Shown: positions 25,679 to 33,368 of the stretch, piece by piece
Layout: each line of letters starts with the position of its first letter
Position numbering within the stretch: the first letter of the stretch is position 1
Source: Bacillota bacterium
GTDB lineage: Bacteria > Bacillota > SHA-98 > UBA4971
DNA: 64,000 nucleotides
Assembly: GCA_012842395.1 (NCBI GenBank)
Contig: DUSX01000002.1
Span: 1-64,000, forward strand
Reading direction: 5' to 3'
The notes under the pieces: model-generated
Databases searched by the model: none
What the model was told of the DNA's origin: nothing
What the model saw: only the letters and a program-made list of their open reading frames with translations
Made by a program: the position numbers and the translations under genes

Positions 25679-26782
25679 TCAGCGTCGCGGCTGCTGTCGG
25701 CGCGACGGCACGTCGCGTGCCGCCGGGATGCCCGCCACCGAGACGGCGGCCGTAACAGCCCGAAGCACGGCCTTTGCGACCGCGTCGGCCGCCGCAGCAC
25801 CAAGAAACGTTATATCCGCCGCCTTGTCGCCAGTGAAAGGCGCGTCGCCTGTGGAGAGCGCGAATACCACGTCGCCATCATACATGGTATGGACGGGCCG
25901 GATCACGCGAGCGAGCCCGTCGTGCGCCATCTGAGCCATCTTGTTCGCGCCCTCCTTGTCGAGGCTGGCGTTCGTGGCCACCACGGCGAGCGTGGTGTTG
26001 GTGCCAAACGGCGGTGCTGACTGTCCTGCAGATCCACCGAATCCCGGTCGCGCCGCAAAGCCGCTTGCGTCGCCATCACCGCCGCCGCAGGCCTCGTCGT
26101 CCGCCGGGCCAGTCGCCCGCGACGCGGCCCGCAGGAACCTCTTGGCGCCTCTGTCGTATGCGCCCGCCACAACCTCTCCGGAATCGGCGTCTACGACGTC
26201 GCCGAGGGCGTTCACCACGGCAATGGCCCCGACGACGAGAGGGCCGTCCTCGTCGCGGTCGCGCGTTGGGCGTTCAAGCCTCACTGCCCACGTGCCAACG
26301 CCGCCTTTCATGGCGTGTTGGGCGCCCCACGCCTTCCCGACAGTGGCGCCGAGCCCGGCGCCCGCGTTACCCTCGGCCGGGAGGGCGGGGGATGCCGCGG
26401 CGCACGCCTCGTACCCCATGTTCTTGTCAGGCCGCACCCTTGGGTCGCCGATATCGAGGTCGAAGATGACCGCAGCTCCCACTATGGGAACGACGCCAGC
26501 TCCTGTGGCGAAGCCCACGCCGCGTTCCTCGAGGAATTGCATGACGCCGCACGCTGCGTCGAGCCCGTATGCGCTTCCGCCGGCGAGCACCACAGCGTGA
26601 ACCCGCTCAACCAGGTTACACGGTCGCATCAGGTCGGTCTCGCGCGTCCCAGGGGCTGAACCGCGGACGTCCACGCCAGCGACAGCGCCGCCCATCGTCA
26701 GCACCACTGTGCACCCGGTCAGGGCTAGATCGTCCTGTGCGTGCCCCACAAGGACTCCTGGTACGTCAGTAATGCCGGGCAC
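25679..26782 (-). CDS. P1 family peptidase (DmpA/NylC-like, S58)
   Basis: Autoprocessing N-terminal nucleophile hydrolase related to the L-aminopeptidase DmpA and nylon-oligomer hydrolase NylC. Visible blocks: GITDVPGVLVGHAQDD, TGCTVVLTMGGAVAGVDVRG, HAVVLAGGSAYGLDAACGVMQFLEE, GATVGKAWG, and GTNTTLAVVATNASLDK, where an N-T or T-T bond is the expected self-cleavage site exposing a Thr nucleophile. The last blocks are HTMYDGDVVFALSTGD and FLGAAAADAVAKAVL. I start at GTG 26782 because GGAGGAGG lies 8 nt upstream; a GTG at 26800 is in frame. About 367 aa. An acidic linker (GPADDEACGGGDGDASG) sits before the cleavage site. The physiological substrate is unknown. Confidence 0.88.
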   Translation of the reverse strand: MPGITDVPGVLVGHAQDDLALTGCTVVLTMGGAVAGVDVRGSAPGTRETDLMRPCNLVERVHAVVLAGGSAYGLDAACGVMQFLEERGVGFATGAGVVPIVGAAVIFDLDIGDPRVRPDKNMGYEACAAASPALPAEGNAGAGLGATVGKAWGAQHAMKGGVGTWAVRLERPTRDRDEDGPLVVGAIAVVNALGDVVDADSGEVVAGAYDRGAKRFLRAASRATGPADDEACGGGDGDASGFAARPGFGGSAGQSAPPFGTNTTLAVVATNASLDKEGANKMAQMAHDGLARVIRPVHTMYDGDVVFALSTGDAPFTGDKAADITFLGAAAADAVAKAVLRAVTAAVSVAGIPAARDVPSRRQQPRR

Positions 26783-26994
26783 TGCCCCATCCTCCTCCAC
26801 GTCGTCTCACCGTTTCTTTGCTGTTGCCCCGTCCACCTCGGAGCAGCTTTGAGACAGTTGCTCTTCAAGGCAGCCGCTCTTCAAGCTATACGCCAGCGGC
26901 CTCTAGTTTCCTGCAACTTCGTTGACCCTTGATCTTTTTCACAGATCTTCGACCGGCAAAGAAGGAGTTGAGGCGGGAGCGTCGTAGTATAGCA

Positions 26995-27015
26995 TTAGTT
27001 AGGTAGACTAACTAA
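26995..27015 (+). promoter_or_regulatory. Palindromic operator, probable ROK site
   Basis: TTAGTTAG (26995-27002), GTAGA spacer, CTAACTAA (27008-27015) is a perfect 8-bp inverted repeat in an otherwise GC-rich region, between the divergent P1 peptidase and ROK genes. It lies just downstream of TATAGC (26988-26993), a candidate -10. Autoregulation by the ROK protein is the simplest reading. No copy was seen before the sugar importer at 28696. Confidence 0.6.
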
Positions 27016-27162
27016 CCATATCGAGGAGCATCGACAAAGCTCGGCACGTGGGGATCGCACTCGGTTCGCACCGAGCGGAGAGCCCAGCGCTCCGGCGCAG
27101 GGCTCGGTCACCGGTGAAGGGTGAGCGGTCATCGATGAAGGGCGAAGGGAGATAGCGCGTTG

Positions 27163-28401
27163 ATGGAACGAGGCCATAACCCGCAGGCTGCGAGGGACCA
27201 TAACAGGGCACTTATACTCCGCCTCATCCGCGACGCTGGACCCACTTCCAGGGCGGAGCTTGCGCGGCTGAGCCGCCTCAGCAAGCCGGTGGTTACCGAC
27301 ATCGTGGACGGCCTGATTCGGTTCAAGCTCGTTAAGGAAACGACCAAGGGTGAAACTGTCCTCGGCCGCAAGCCTATCCTCCTCGACATCAACCGCGAGG
27401 CCCTCTGGGTCATGGGCATTGACCTTTCGCGGAACCACGTTGACCTCTTGATCACGGATCTCTTGGGCGAACCCCAGCGCAAAATGTCGAGGCGCGTGTC
27501 GTTCGAGGACGAGGACGCCGGTTATCCTGAGCGAGTCGTCAAGTACGTCACCGACATTATCCGGGATTCTGGGGTCGACCCGGCCCGCATCGCTGGGATC
27601 GGCATCGGCTATCCTCTCCCGCTCAGCCACGCGCAACGAATGATTGTGTCCGAAGGCCAGGTGGTTGGCTGGAAAACGGTGAGACTCAAGGAGCTTATCC
27701 AAAAGGAGTTCGACGTCCCTGTATATCTCGACAACGACGCCAACGTCGCCGCGCTCTATGAGAAGTGGTACGGTCAGGCTTCTGAGTTCAAAGACTTCCT
27801 TTTTGTGCTCGTCGGAAACGGTGTCGGCTGCGGCATAGTGATCGGCGGGAACATCTATCGCGGCACGCACGGGATCGCCGGTGAGATCGGGCACATGAGC
27901 ATAGACCCCAACGGCCCCAGGTGTCTTTGCGGAAGCCGAGGGTGCTTGGAGACCCTGGTGTCGGTCCCGCGCCTTCTGTCACTGGTCCTCGAAGAGGACG
28001 TAAAGGCCGGCCGGGAGGGCGGCGTGCCCACCTTGGAACAGGTATGCGAGCGGGCAGCACGCGGCGACGCGGCCGTCGTGGACAAGATCCGCGAGATGTC
28101 TGAGTACCTCGCCATAGCCATAACGAATCTGGTGAACACGTTCAACCCCGAAGCGGTTGTGGTCGGCGGAGCCATGGCGAGGCTGGGCGAGTCCTTGAGA
28201 ACGCCACTCCTGGGCGCTCTTGCGTCGCGAGCTCATCCGCTCTTTGCCGATAAGACAAAGGTCGTTCTATCGAATTACTCCGAAGAAGCCGTGGCAAGGG
28301 GAGCGGCCATGCTTGTTATCGAGAGCTTTTTCCAGAATCCCCAGAGATACGTGCCGGAGCTAGCTAACGGGGTACGCTCCCGCGCGTCGTCAGAGAGCTG
28401 A
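27163..28401 (+). CDS. ROK family transcriptional regulator (NagC/XylR type)
   Basis: About 412-aa sugar-responsive repressor. The N-terminal winged helix (NRALILRLIRDAGPTSRAELARLSRLSKPVVTDIVDGLI) is followed by an ROK kinase-like fold: ATP-like loop WVMGIDLSRNHVDLLITDL, the sugar-site motif VYLDNDANVAALYEKWYG, then GIAGEIGHMSID and the zinc site PRCLCGSRGCLETL. GGGAG lies 11 nt before ATG 27163; TTG 27160 is an alternative. It stands directly upstream of the CUT1 importer and glycosidases, which it probably controls in response to a hexose or hexosamine released from glycans. Confidence 0.93.
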   Translation: MERGHNPQAARDHNRALILRLIRDAGPTSRAELARLSRLSKPVVTDIVDGLIRFKLVKETTKGETVLGRKPILLDINREALWVMGIDLSRNHVDLLITDLLGEPQRKMSRRVSFEDEDAGYPERVVKYVTDIIRDSGVDPARIAGIGIGYPLPLSHAQRMIVSEGQVVGWKTVRLKELIQKEFDVPVYLDNDANVAALYEKWYGQASEFKDFLFVLVGNGVGCGIVIGGNIYRGTHGIAGEIGHMSIDPNGPRCLCGSRGCLETLVSVPRLLSLVLEEDVKAGREGGVPTLEQVCERAARGDAAVVDKIREMSEYLAIAITNLVNTFNPEAVVVGGAMARLGESLRTPLLGALASRAHPLFADKTKVVLSNYSEEAVARGAAMLVIESFFQNPQRYVPELANGVRSRASSES

Positions 28402-28695
28402 CGGATGCGGGTGCAGCACTTCGGCGGTGCGGCACGAGGCACGCTATAGGGCACAGGGGCCCATCTCGTGAGGATCGTGCGAGGTGAAAGGAGGGGAGAA
28501 GGCGGGATCAACCGGCTCGTGTGGCGGTTCCGCTCGTGTTGGAAGGCATGATCGGGCATGGAAGGGCAACGCAGGCAGGGGAATCGTACGGTGTTAATGC
28601 GTGAAGGTGTGTAAGGTAAGGACTCGACCGGCTCCGTGTCCCACGTAGGGTATCGCATGATTCGGTGGACCTTTCAAGCGGAAGGAGGAAATCCA
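28402..28695 (+). promoter_or_regulatory. Upstream region of the CUT1 sugar importer
   Basis: About 294 bp before the binding-protein gene. It should contain its promoter, but no clear -35/-10 pair, -24/-12 element or copy of the TTAGTTAG palindrome was found. GGAAGGAGGAAAT near its 3' end is the ribosome binding site. Confidence 0.3.
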
Positions 28696-30057
28696 ATGAA
28701 AACCTCGTGGATTCGTGGAGTTTCGCTGTCAGTCGTTTTACTGCTCCTCCTGGGCCTCTCGGTTGCCGAGGCTGCACCGATCACCCTGCAGATCATGGCC
28801 AACGCCGTGAAGGGGGGCAAGAACACCCAGGACGCTGAATGGATCGAGAAGATGATTCCCGAGTTCGAAAAGGACATGAAGGCCGAAGGCCAGGACGTGC
28901 GCGTGGAATTCGTGGCTTCGGGAATCAACGACGAAGATTACAAAGCCAGGCTGGCTCTAGACATCAAAGGTGGAGGCGGCCCTGACGTTATCGCGTTCGA
29001 CCACTTCTGGGTGCCGGAGTTCGCCGAGGCCAATTTCCTTCTGCCCCTGGACTCGTATCTTAAGACGTGGCCGGATTGGAACCAGTACTACGATACCATG
29101 AAGGCCATGGGTTCATACAAAGGCAAGACCTACCTCGTCATGGCCGGGACCGACGTCCGAATGATCTACTATAACAAGGAGCTCTTCAAGAAGGCGGGCA
29201 TCCCCGTCCCGTGGCAGCCGAAGAACTGGAACGAGCTTCTCCAAGCCTGCAGGACCATCAAGCAAAAACTCCCCGGCGTGACGCCCATCCAGCTCAATGC
29301 AGGAGTCGAGATGGGTGAAGCCACAAGCATGCAGGGCTTTTACATGGCGCTCTATGCCGCCGGCGGATGGATCTACAACTGGGATACCGGCAAGTGGATC
29401 GTCAAGAGCCCTGCTCTCCTGGATGCCCTCAACCTATACAAGACCATATATGTGGACGAGAAGCTCGGCGACGCCATGTTGCAAGTCTCCCCCAAGGCGC
29501 GTGAGAAATCGTTCGAGCTCTTCGCCGCCGAGAAGATCGCCATGTATGTCGAGGGCACGTGGATGTGGTCATCGGTGATCGCGCCGAACGGCGCGTGGGC
29601 GATCCCAGATCGCGACACCAGGATCGGCTGGGCAGCCTTCCCCGGCAGCGGAAAGCCCGGCGCCCCGCCCATCGCTTCCGTTTCGGGCGGCACAGGTTGG
29701 GTGGTGAACCCGAACACGAAGCACCCGGATCTCGCATTCAAGCTCCTTGCCAAGCTGAACTCGGCTCAGGCGCGGATTGACTACTGGAAGATGAAACCGG
29801 GCATTCCCGCGAGAAAAGACCTTGCCGACATGCCCGATGTGAAAGCGAATACCTTCATCTCCGAGACCACAAAGAAGCTGGTTCCGTACACCACCTATCG
29901 CCCGGGTCAGCCCGCCTATCCCGAAGTGTCGTATCAGGTGCAGCTCATGACCGAGCGGATCGTGACAGGTCAGATGACCCCAGAGCAGGCCCTCGATGCT
30001 TACGCAAAGGCGGTGACTGACCTCGTAGGCCAGGCGAACGTCGAGATCCAGAAGTAG
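28696..30057 (+). CDS. Sugar ABC transporter substrate-binding protein (CUT1, extracellular family 1)
   Basis: 453-aa exported solute-binding protein of the SBP_bac_1 family. Signal peptide GVSLSVVLLLLLGLSVAEA, cleavage near AEA, no lipobox Cys. Family features: GGGGPDVIAFDHFWVPEFAEANFLLPLDSYL, YLVMAGTDVRMIYYNKELFKKAG, LFAAEKIAMYVEGTW and GGTGWVVNPNTKHPDLAFKLL. An ideal GGAAGGAGG stands 8 nt before ATG 28696, ruling out an upstream frame opening at 28636. With the two permeases and the MsmX-type ATPase it imports an oligosaccharide. The neighbours suggest mannose- or GlcNAc-containing glycan fragments, by inference. Confidence 0.92.
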   Translation: MKTSWIRGVSLSVVLLLLLGLSVAEAAPITLQIMANAVKGGKNTQDAEWIEKMIPEFEKDMKAEGQDVRVEFVASGINDEDYKARLALDIKGGGGPDVIAFDHFWVPEFAEANFLLPLDSYLKTWPDWNQYYDTMKAMGSYKGKTYLVMAGTDVRMIYYNKELFKKAGIPVPWQPKNWNELLQACRTIKQKLPGVTPIQLNAGVEMGEATSMQGFYMALYAAGGWIYNWDTGKWIVKSPALLDALNLYKTIYVDEKLGDAMLQVSPKAREKSFELFAAEKIAMYVEGTWMWSSVIAPNGAWAIPDRDTRIGWAAFPGSGKPGAPPIASVSGGTGWVVNPNTKHPDLAFKLLAKLNSAQARIDYWKMKPGIPARKDLADMPDVKANTFISETTKKLVPYTTYRPGQPAYPEVSYQVQLMTERIVTGQMTPEQALDAYAKAVTDLVGQANVEIQK

Positions 30058-30155
30058 TGCTGACATAGCACGCAAGGTTATGGTATCACCAAGTCTTCGT
30101 CTCGTTGCGTGAAGACGCTAAGTGGGGGTGCGAGAGTGCCCCCGACTCTTGGGAG

Positions 30156-30271
30156 GGGTTGCCGGTCGTTGCACGAGGGGTGTCAAAACCCGGCCACTGG
30201 CCCGACGGGCCGGATTTTGACGGAACGCGCGCCGCTCGGGGCGCCGTCCCCGGGTGCAACACCGGCAACCC
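30156..30271 (+). repeat. Dispersed structured element, copy C
   Basis: 116 bp with outer arms GGGTTGCCGGT (30156-30166) and ACCGGCAACCC (30261-30271), inner pairs TTGC/GCAA and GGGG/CCCC, and a central 14-bp hairpin: GTCAAAACCCGGCC (30182-30195) with GGCCGGATTTTGAC (30208-30221), one mismatch. The 3' side holds the conserved box GCGCGCCGC...GCGCCGTCCCC. It lies about 100 bp after the binding-protein stop and 110 bp before the first permease, where REP-type elements stabilise upstream mRNA in other operons. A separate hairpin GGGGG...CCCCC precedes it at 30123-30143. Confidence 0.75.
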
Positions 30272-30382
30272 TGGGCCGGAGCCCCATGTCCCCATGTCGA
30301 GGGGCGGCGTGAATGCTCTTCGCGTCCCGAGGTCAGCGTCGTTCTCTCGCGCCAGTGTGCGCCACTGAAAGGGGAGCCCTAG

Positions 30383-31267
30383 ATGCAGTATGACAACCCC
30401 ATCATCTCGCGGCGGACCGCGACGGTGTTCATGTTGCCGGCCCTGGTGTTTGTCGGAGTGTTCCTGGCATTTCCGGCCGTTTGGGCGATATATATCGGCC
30501 TTACTAACTTGACGCTCACGGGGCGGGCCGCCATAGAGCCCAAGGTCGTGTGGCTCGCGAACTTCGCGGCCATATTGAGAGACCCCTTCTTCCGCAACTC
30601 ACTCTGGATCACGGTGCAGTTCGTGTTCGGGTCGGCCATCATCGGTCAGATGGGGCTCGGGCTCGCCCTAGCCCTTCTGCTGAACAACAGGAAGGGGATC
30701 CTTAAGGACGTCGTCTCTAGCGTGGTGATACTTGCGTGGATCATCCCAGAGGTGGTCGTGGCTTACCTCTGGGTCGCCTTCCTTGATACCGACTTCGGGC
30801 TGCTCAACTCGGTGGTTGGCGCCCTCGGGCTCAAGCCGGTGAATTGGTTCTTTGAGCATCCCGTGCTCTCGATAGTCATCTTCAACGTTTGGCGAGGGAC
30901 GGCGTTCTCCATGCTGCTTTTCAGCGCGGCGCTCCAGACCATCCCGCCGTCGTACATCGAGACGGCGGACGTCATAGGCGCCTCGGGCTGGAGAAAGTTC
31001 CGTGACATCATTCTGCCGCTCATCCGTCCGCACATCGTTACGGGGGCAGTCCTGGTGACTATCTGGACCTTCAACGTTTTCACGCCGTTCCTGCTAACCG
31101 GGGGCGGGCCGGCATTCAAGACTGAGCTGCTCTCCATATACACGTATCGCAACGCATTCAAATACTTCAAGCTTGGCTACGGAAGCGCCATCTCTACCTT
31201 GATACTTCTCATCAACCTGGCCCTGGCCACGGTGTACATGAGGCTGGCGCGAGCAAGGAGGGGATAG
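30383..31267 (+). CDS. Sugar ABC transporter permease (MalF-like)
   Basis: 294-aa inner-membrane protein with six predicted segments, starting with ATVFMLPALVFVGVFLAFPAVWAIYIG. The EAA loop that docks on the ATPase reads ETADVIGASGWRKFRDIILPLIRP. GGGGAG lies 6 nt before the ATG. The stop is 2 nt from the next permease start. It belongs to the CUT1 family and pairs with the MalG-like protein downstream. Confidence 0.93.
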   Translation: MQYDNPIISRRTATVFMLPALVFVGVFLAFPAVWAIYIGLTNLTLTGRAAIEPKVVWLANFAAILRDPFFRNSLWITVQFVFGSAIIGQMGLGLALALLLNNRKGILKDVVSSVVILAWIIPEVVVAYLWVAFLDTDFGLLNSVVGALGLKPVNWFFEHPVLSIVIFNVWRGTAFSMLLFSAALQTIPPSYIETADVIGASGWRKFRDIILPLIRPHIVTGAVLVTIWTFNVFTPFLLTGGGPAFKTELLSIYTYRNAFKYFKLGYGSAISTLILLINLALATVYMRLARARRG

Positions 31268-31269
31268 CT

Positions 31270-32073
31270 GTGAGGAGAGCACTTTCCGCGTTAGCTCTGA
31301 TGGTCTTGGCGGCGGCCTTCGCTCTGCCGATCTTGTGGCTGGTCACGGCACCCTTCAACGCCAAGCCGACCCTGGGGCTCTCGCTTTCCAAGCCCACGCT
31401 GCAGAATTTCTATGGGGTCTTCAAAAACCCCATGGCCGTGACGGGGCTCAAGAACAGCCTCGTGCTCTCCACCGCGACGATGCTCATCGCCACAGTCGCG
31501 GCGACGATGGCGGCGTACGCGTTTTCCCGGGCATCATTCCGGGGGCGCGAGACGATACTCTACGTTCTCATCCTCCTTTCGAGCGTGGTATCGGGCGTGT
31601 CGGCGATGGTGCCACTTTACGTGCTTATGCAGTCGCTCGGCCTTCTGGACTCCCATGTCGGACTCATACTCGTTTACGTTGGGGGCCTTCTGCCCACGAA
31701 CATGTTCATCATGAAAGACTTCGTGGACTCGATCCCGCGCTCCTACGAGGAAGCCGCCCTGGTGGATGGAAGCACTCCGGCCCAGGTCCTCATGAACATA
31801 GCCTTTCCGCTGTGCCGACCGGGCATGGCGGTCATTGCTGTGCTCATCTTCGTGAACACGTGGAGCAACTTCCTGGTACCGTTCATTCTGCTGCGGTCGC
31901 CGTCGAAAGCGCCTGCGTCGGTGGCTATATACTCGTTCTTCAACGAGGTGGGCATACCCATCCTCGGGCTCATCGCGGCGTACTCGTTTATCTACACCAT
32001 CCCCGTGGTGACTCTCTACATCATCGTCAACAGAAAGTTCGGGTTCAGGTTTTACGGGGGCATAAAGAGCTAG
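31270..32073 (+). CDS. Sugar ABC transporter permease (MalG-like)
   Basis: 267-aa permease beginning ALSALALMVLAAAFALPILW with further hydrophobic segments and the EAA motif EEAALVDGSTPAQVLMNIAFPLCRPG. The GTG at 31270 is preceded by AGGAGGGG at 6 nt, inside the end of the upstream gene. The C-terminus ends in RKFGFRFYGGIKS, typical of CUT1 MalG-type subunits. Confidence 0.93.
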   Translation: MRRALSALALMVLAAAFALPILWLVTAPFNAKPTLGLSLSKPTLQNFYGVFKNPMAVTGLKNSLVLSTATMLIATVAATMAAYAFSRASFRGRETILYVLILLSSVVSGVSAMVPLYVLMQSLGLLDSHVGLILVYVGGLLPTNMFIMKDFVDSIPRSYEEAALVDGSTPAQVLMNIAFPLCRPGMAVIAVLIFVNTWSNFLVPFILLRSPSKAPASVAIYSFFNEVGIPILGLIAAYSFIYTIPVVTLYIIVNRKFGFRFYGGIKS

Positions 32074-32084
32074 GGGGAGTCTCT

Positions 32085-33221
32085 ATGGCCGGGGTTCGTC
32101 TCGTCAACGTATCCAAGAGCTTTGACAGGGTCAATGCCGTAAGCGATGTCAGCCTCACGATCGAGGACGGCGAGTTCTTCACGCTTCTCGGGCCTTCGGG
32201 GTGTGGGAAGACCACGACCCTCCGGATGATAGCCGGCCTGGAACGGCCTACATCGGGTAAGATCTTCATCGGGGACCGGGACGTGACGGACCTGCCTCCG
32301 AAAGCGCGTAACGTGGCCATGGTTTTCCAGAACTACGCGCTCTACCCACACATGACCGTGGCGGAGAACATCGGCTATCCGCTACGGATCCGAAACAAGC
32401 CCCCGAAAGAGGTCGAGAAGCGCACGCTGGATGTTGCACGCAGCCTGGCCATCGCCGACCTCCTGCGGCGGCGGCCGGCGGAGATAAGCGGGGGCCAGCA
32501 GCAGAGGGCCGCGCTCGCCAGGGCGATAGTGCACGAGCCGAACGTATTCCTGTTCGACGAGCCCCTCTCAAACCTTGACGCGAAGCTCCGGACCGACGCG
32601 AGGACTTTCCTCAAGCATCTTCAGCAAACCCTCGGGATCACGACAGTGTACGTGACCCATGACCAGTCGGAAGCCATGGCGATGTCCGACCGGATAGCCG
32701 TCATGAACAAGGGAAAGGTCGTGCAGATCGGGCCGCCCCTCGAGGTCTACAGGCATCCGGCCAACACTTTCGTAGCCGAGTTTCTCGGGAACCCGCCCAT
32801 GAATCTCGTGTCCGGCAAGTACGAGGTGGTCGACGGAAAACCCGCTGTGCTCGTGGACGGGTCGCGGGTGCCCCTCCCGCAGGGTCAGCCGGGTCTTGAT
32901 CGCGTTGTGCCAGGAACCGATGTCATCCTCGGCATTCGTCCGGAGGACCTGACCCTAGAGCTCGGCGAGGAGGGAGACAAAGCGGGGGAGGGCCATCGGA
33001 ACGCTCCGGAAGGGACCGGCCTCGAGGGGATACTGGGGGAGGTCTTCGTGGTGGAGCCCCTCGGGTACGAGACCCTCATCAGCGTGAAGACGCGCGCGGG
33101 CACGGTTAAGGTCAAGACGTTCGAGGACCTTGATCTCACACCGGGGCGTCCGGTGCGTCTTGTGCCGAGCCCGAGGCGGCTCCGGCTGTTCGACGCTCAA
33201 GGAGAAAGGATCTTCTGCTAG
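32085..33221 (+). CDS. Sugar ABC transporter ATPase (MsmX/UgpC type)
   Basis: 378-aa ABC ATPase with Walker A GPSGCGKTTT, Q-loop VFQNYALYPHMTV, signature ISGGQQQRAALARA, Walker B VFLFDEPLSNLDAKL and the H-loop VTHDQSEAM, followed by a C-terminal TOBE/regulatory region (ILGIRPEDLTLEL). The ATG at 32085 follows GGGGGAG at 7 nt, 11 nt after the permease stop. ATPases of this class can serve several CUT1 importers. An acidic, charged insert (EEGDKAGEGHRNAPEGTGLEG) interrupts the TOBE part. Confidence 0.94.
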   Translation: MAGVRLVNVSKSFDRVNAVSDVSLTIEDGEFFTLLGPSGCGKTTTLRMIAGLERPTSGKIFIGDRDVTDLPPKARNVAMVFQNYALYPHMTVAENIGYPLRIRNKPPKEVEKRTLDVARSLAIADLLRRRPAEISGGQQQRAALARAIVHEPNVFLFDEPLSNLDAKLRTDARTFLKHLQQTLGITTVYVTHDQSEAMAMSDRIAVMNKGKVVQIGPPLEVYRHPANTFVAEFLGNPPMNLVSGKYEVVDGKPAVLVDGSRVPLPQGQPGLDRVVPGTDVILGIRPEDLTLELGEEGDKAGEGHRNAPEGTGLEGILGEVFVVEPLGYETLISVKTRAGTVKVKTFEDLDLTPGRPVRLVPSPRRLRLFDAQGERIFC

Positions 33222-33368
33222 TCGCCATGCGAACGTCCTGGCGACCTGCGTCTTTCCGCCCTATGGTCAGGGCCCGGTGCCGAGCGCTCTCTATTTGGCG
33301 ATGAGATTTCGATGATGAGATGTGTCCCACGTGGACCGCGGCACTTGTCAGGATGGTGACTTCGCAAG

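Noticed and set aside
26925-26960. GATCTTTTTCACAGATC as an intrinsic terminator
   Set aside because: The stem is five pairs with the T-run inside the loop rather than after it.
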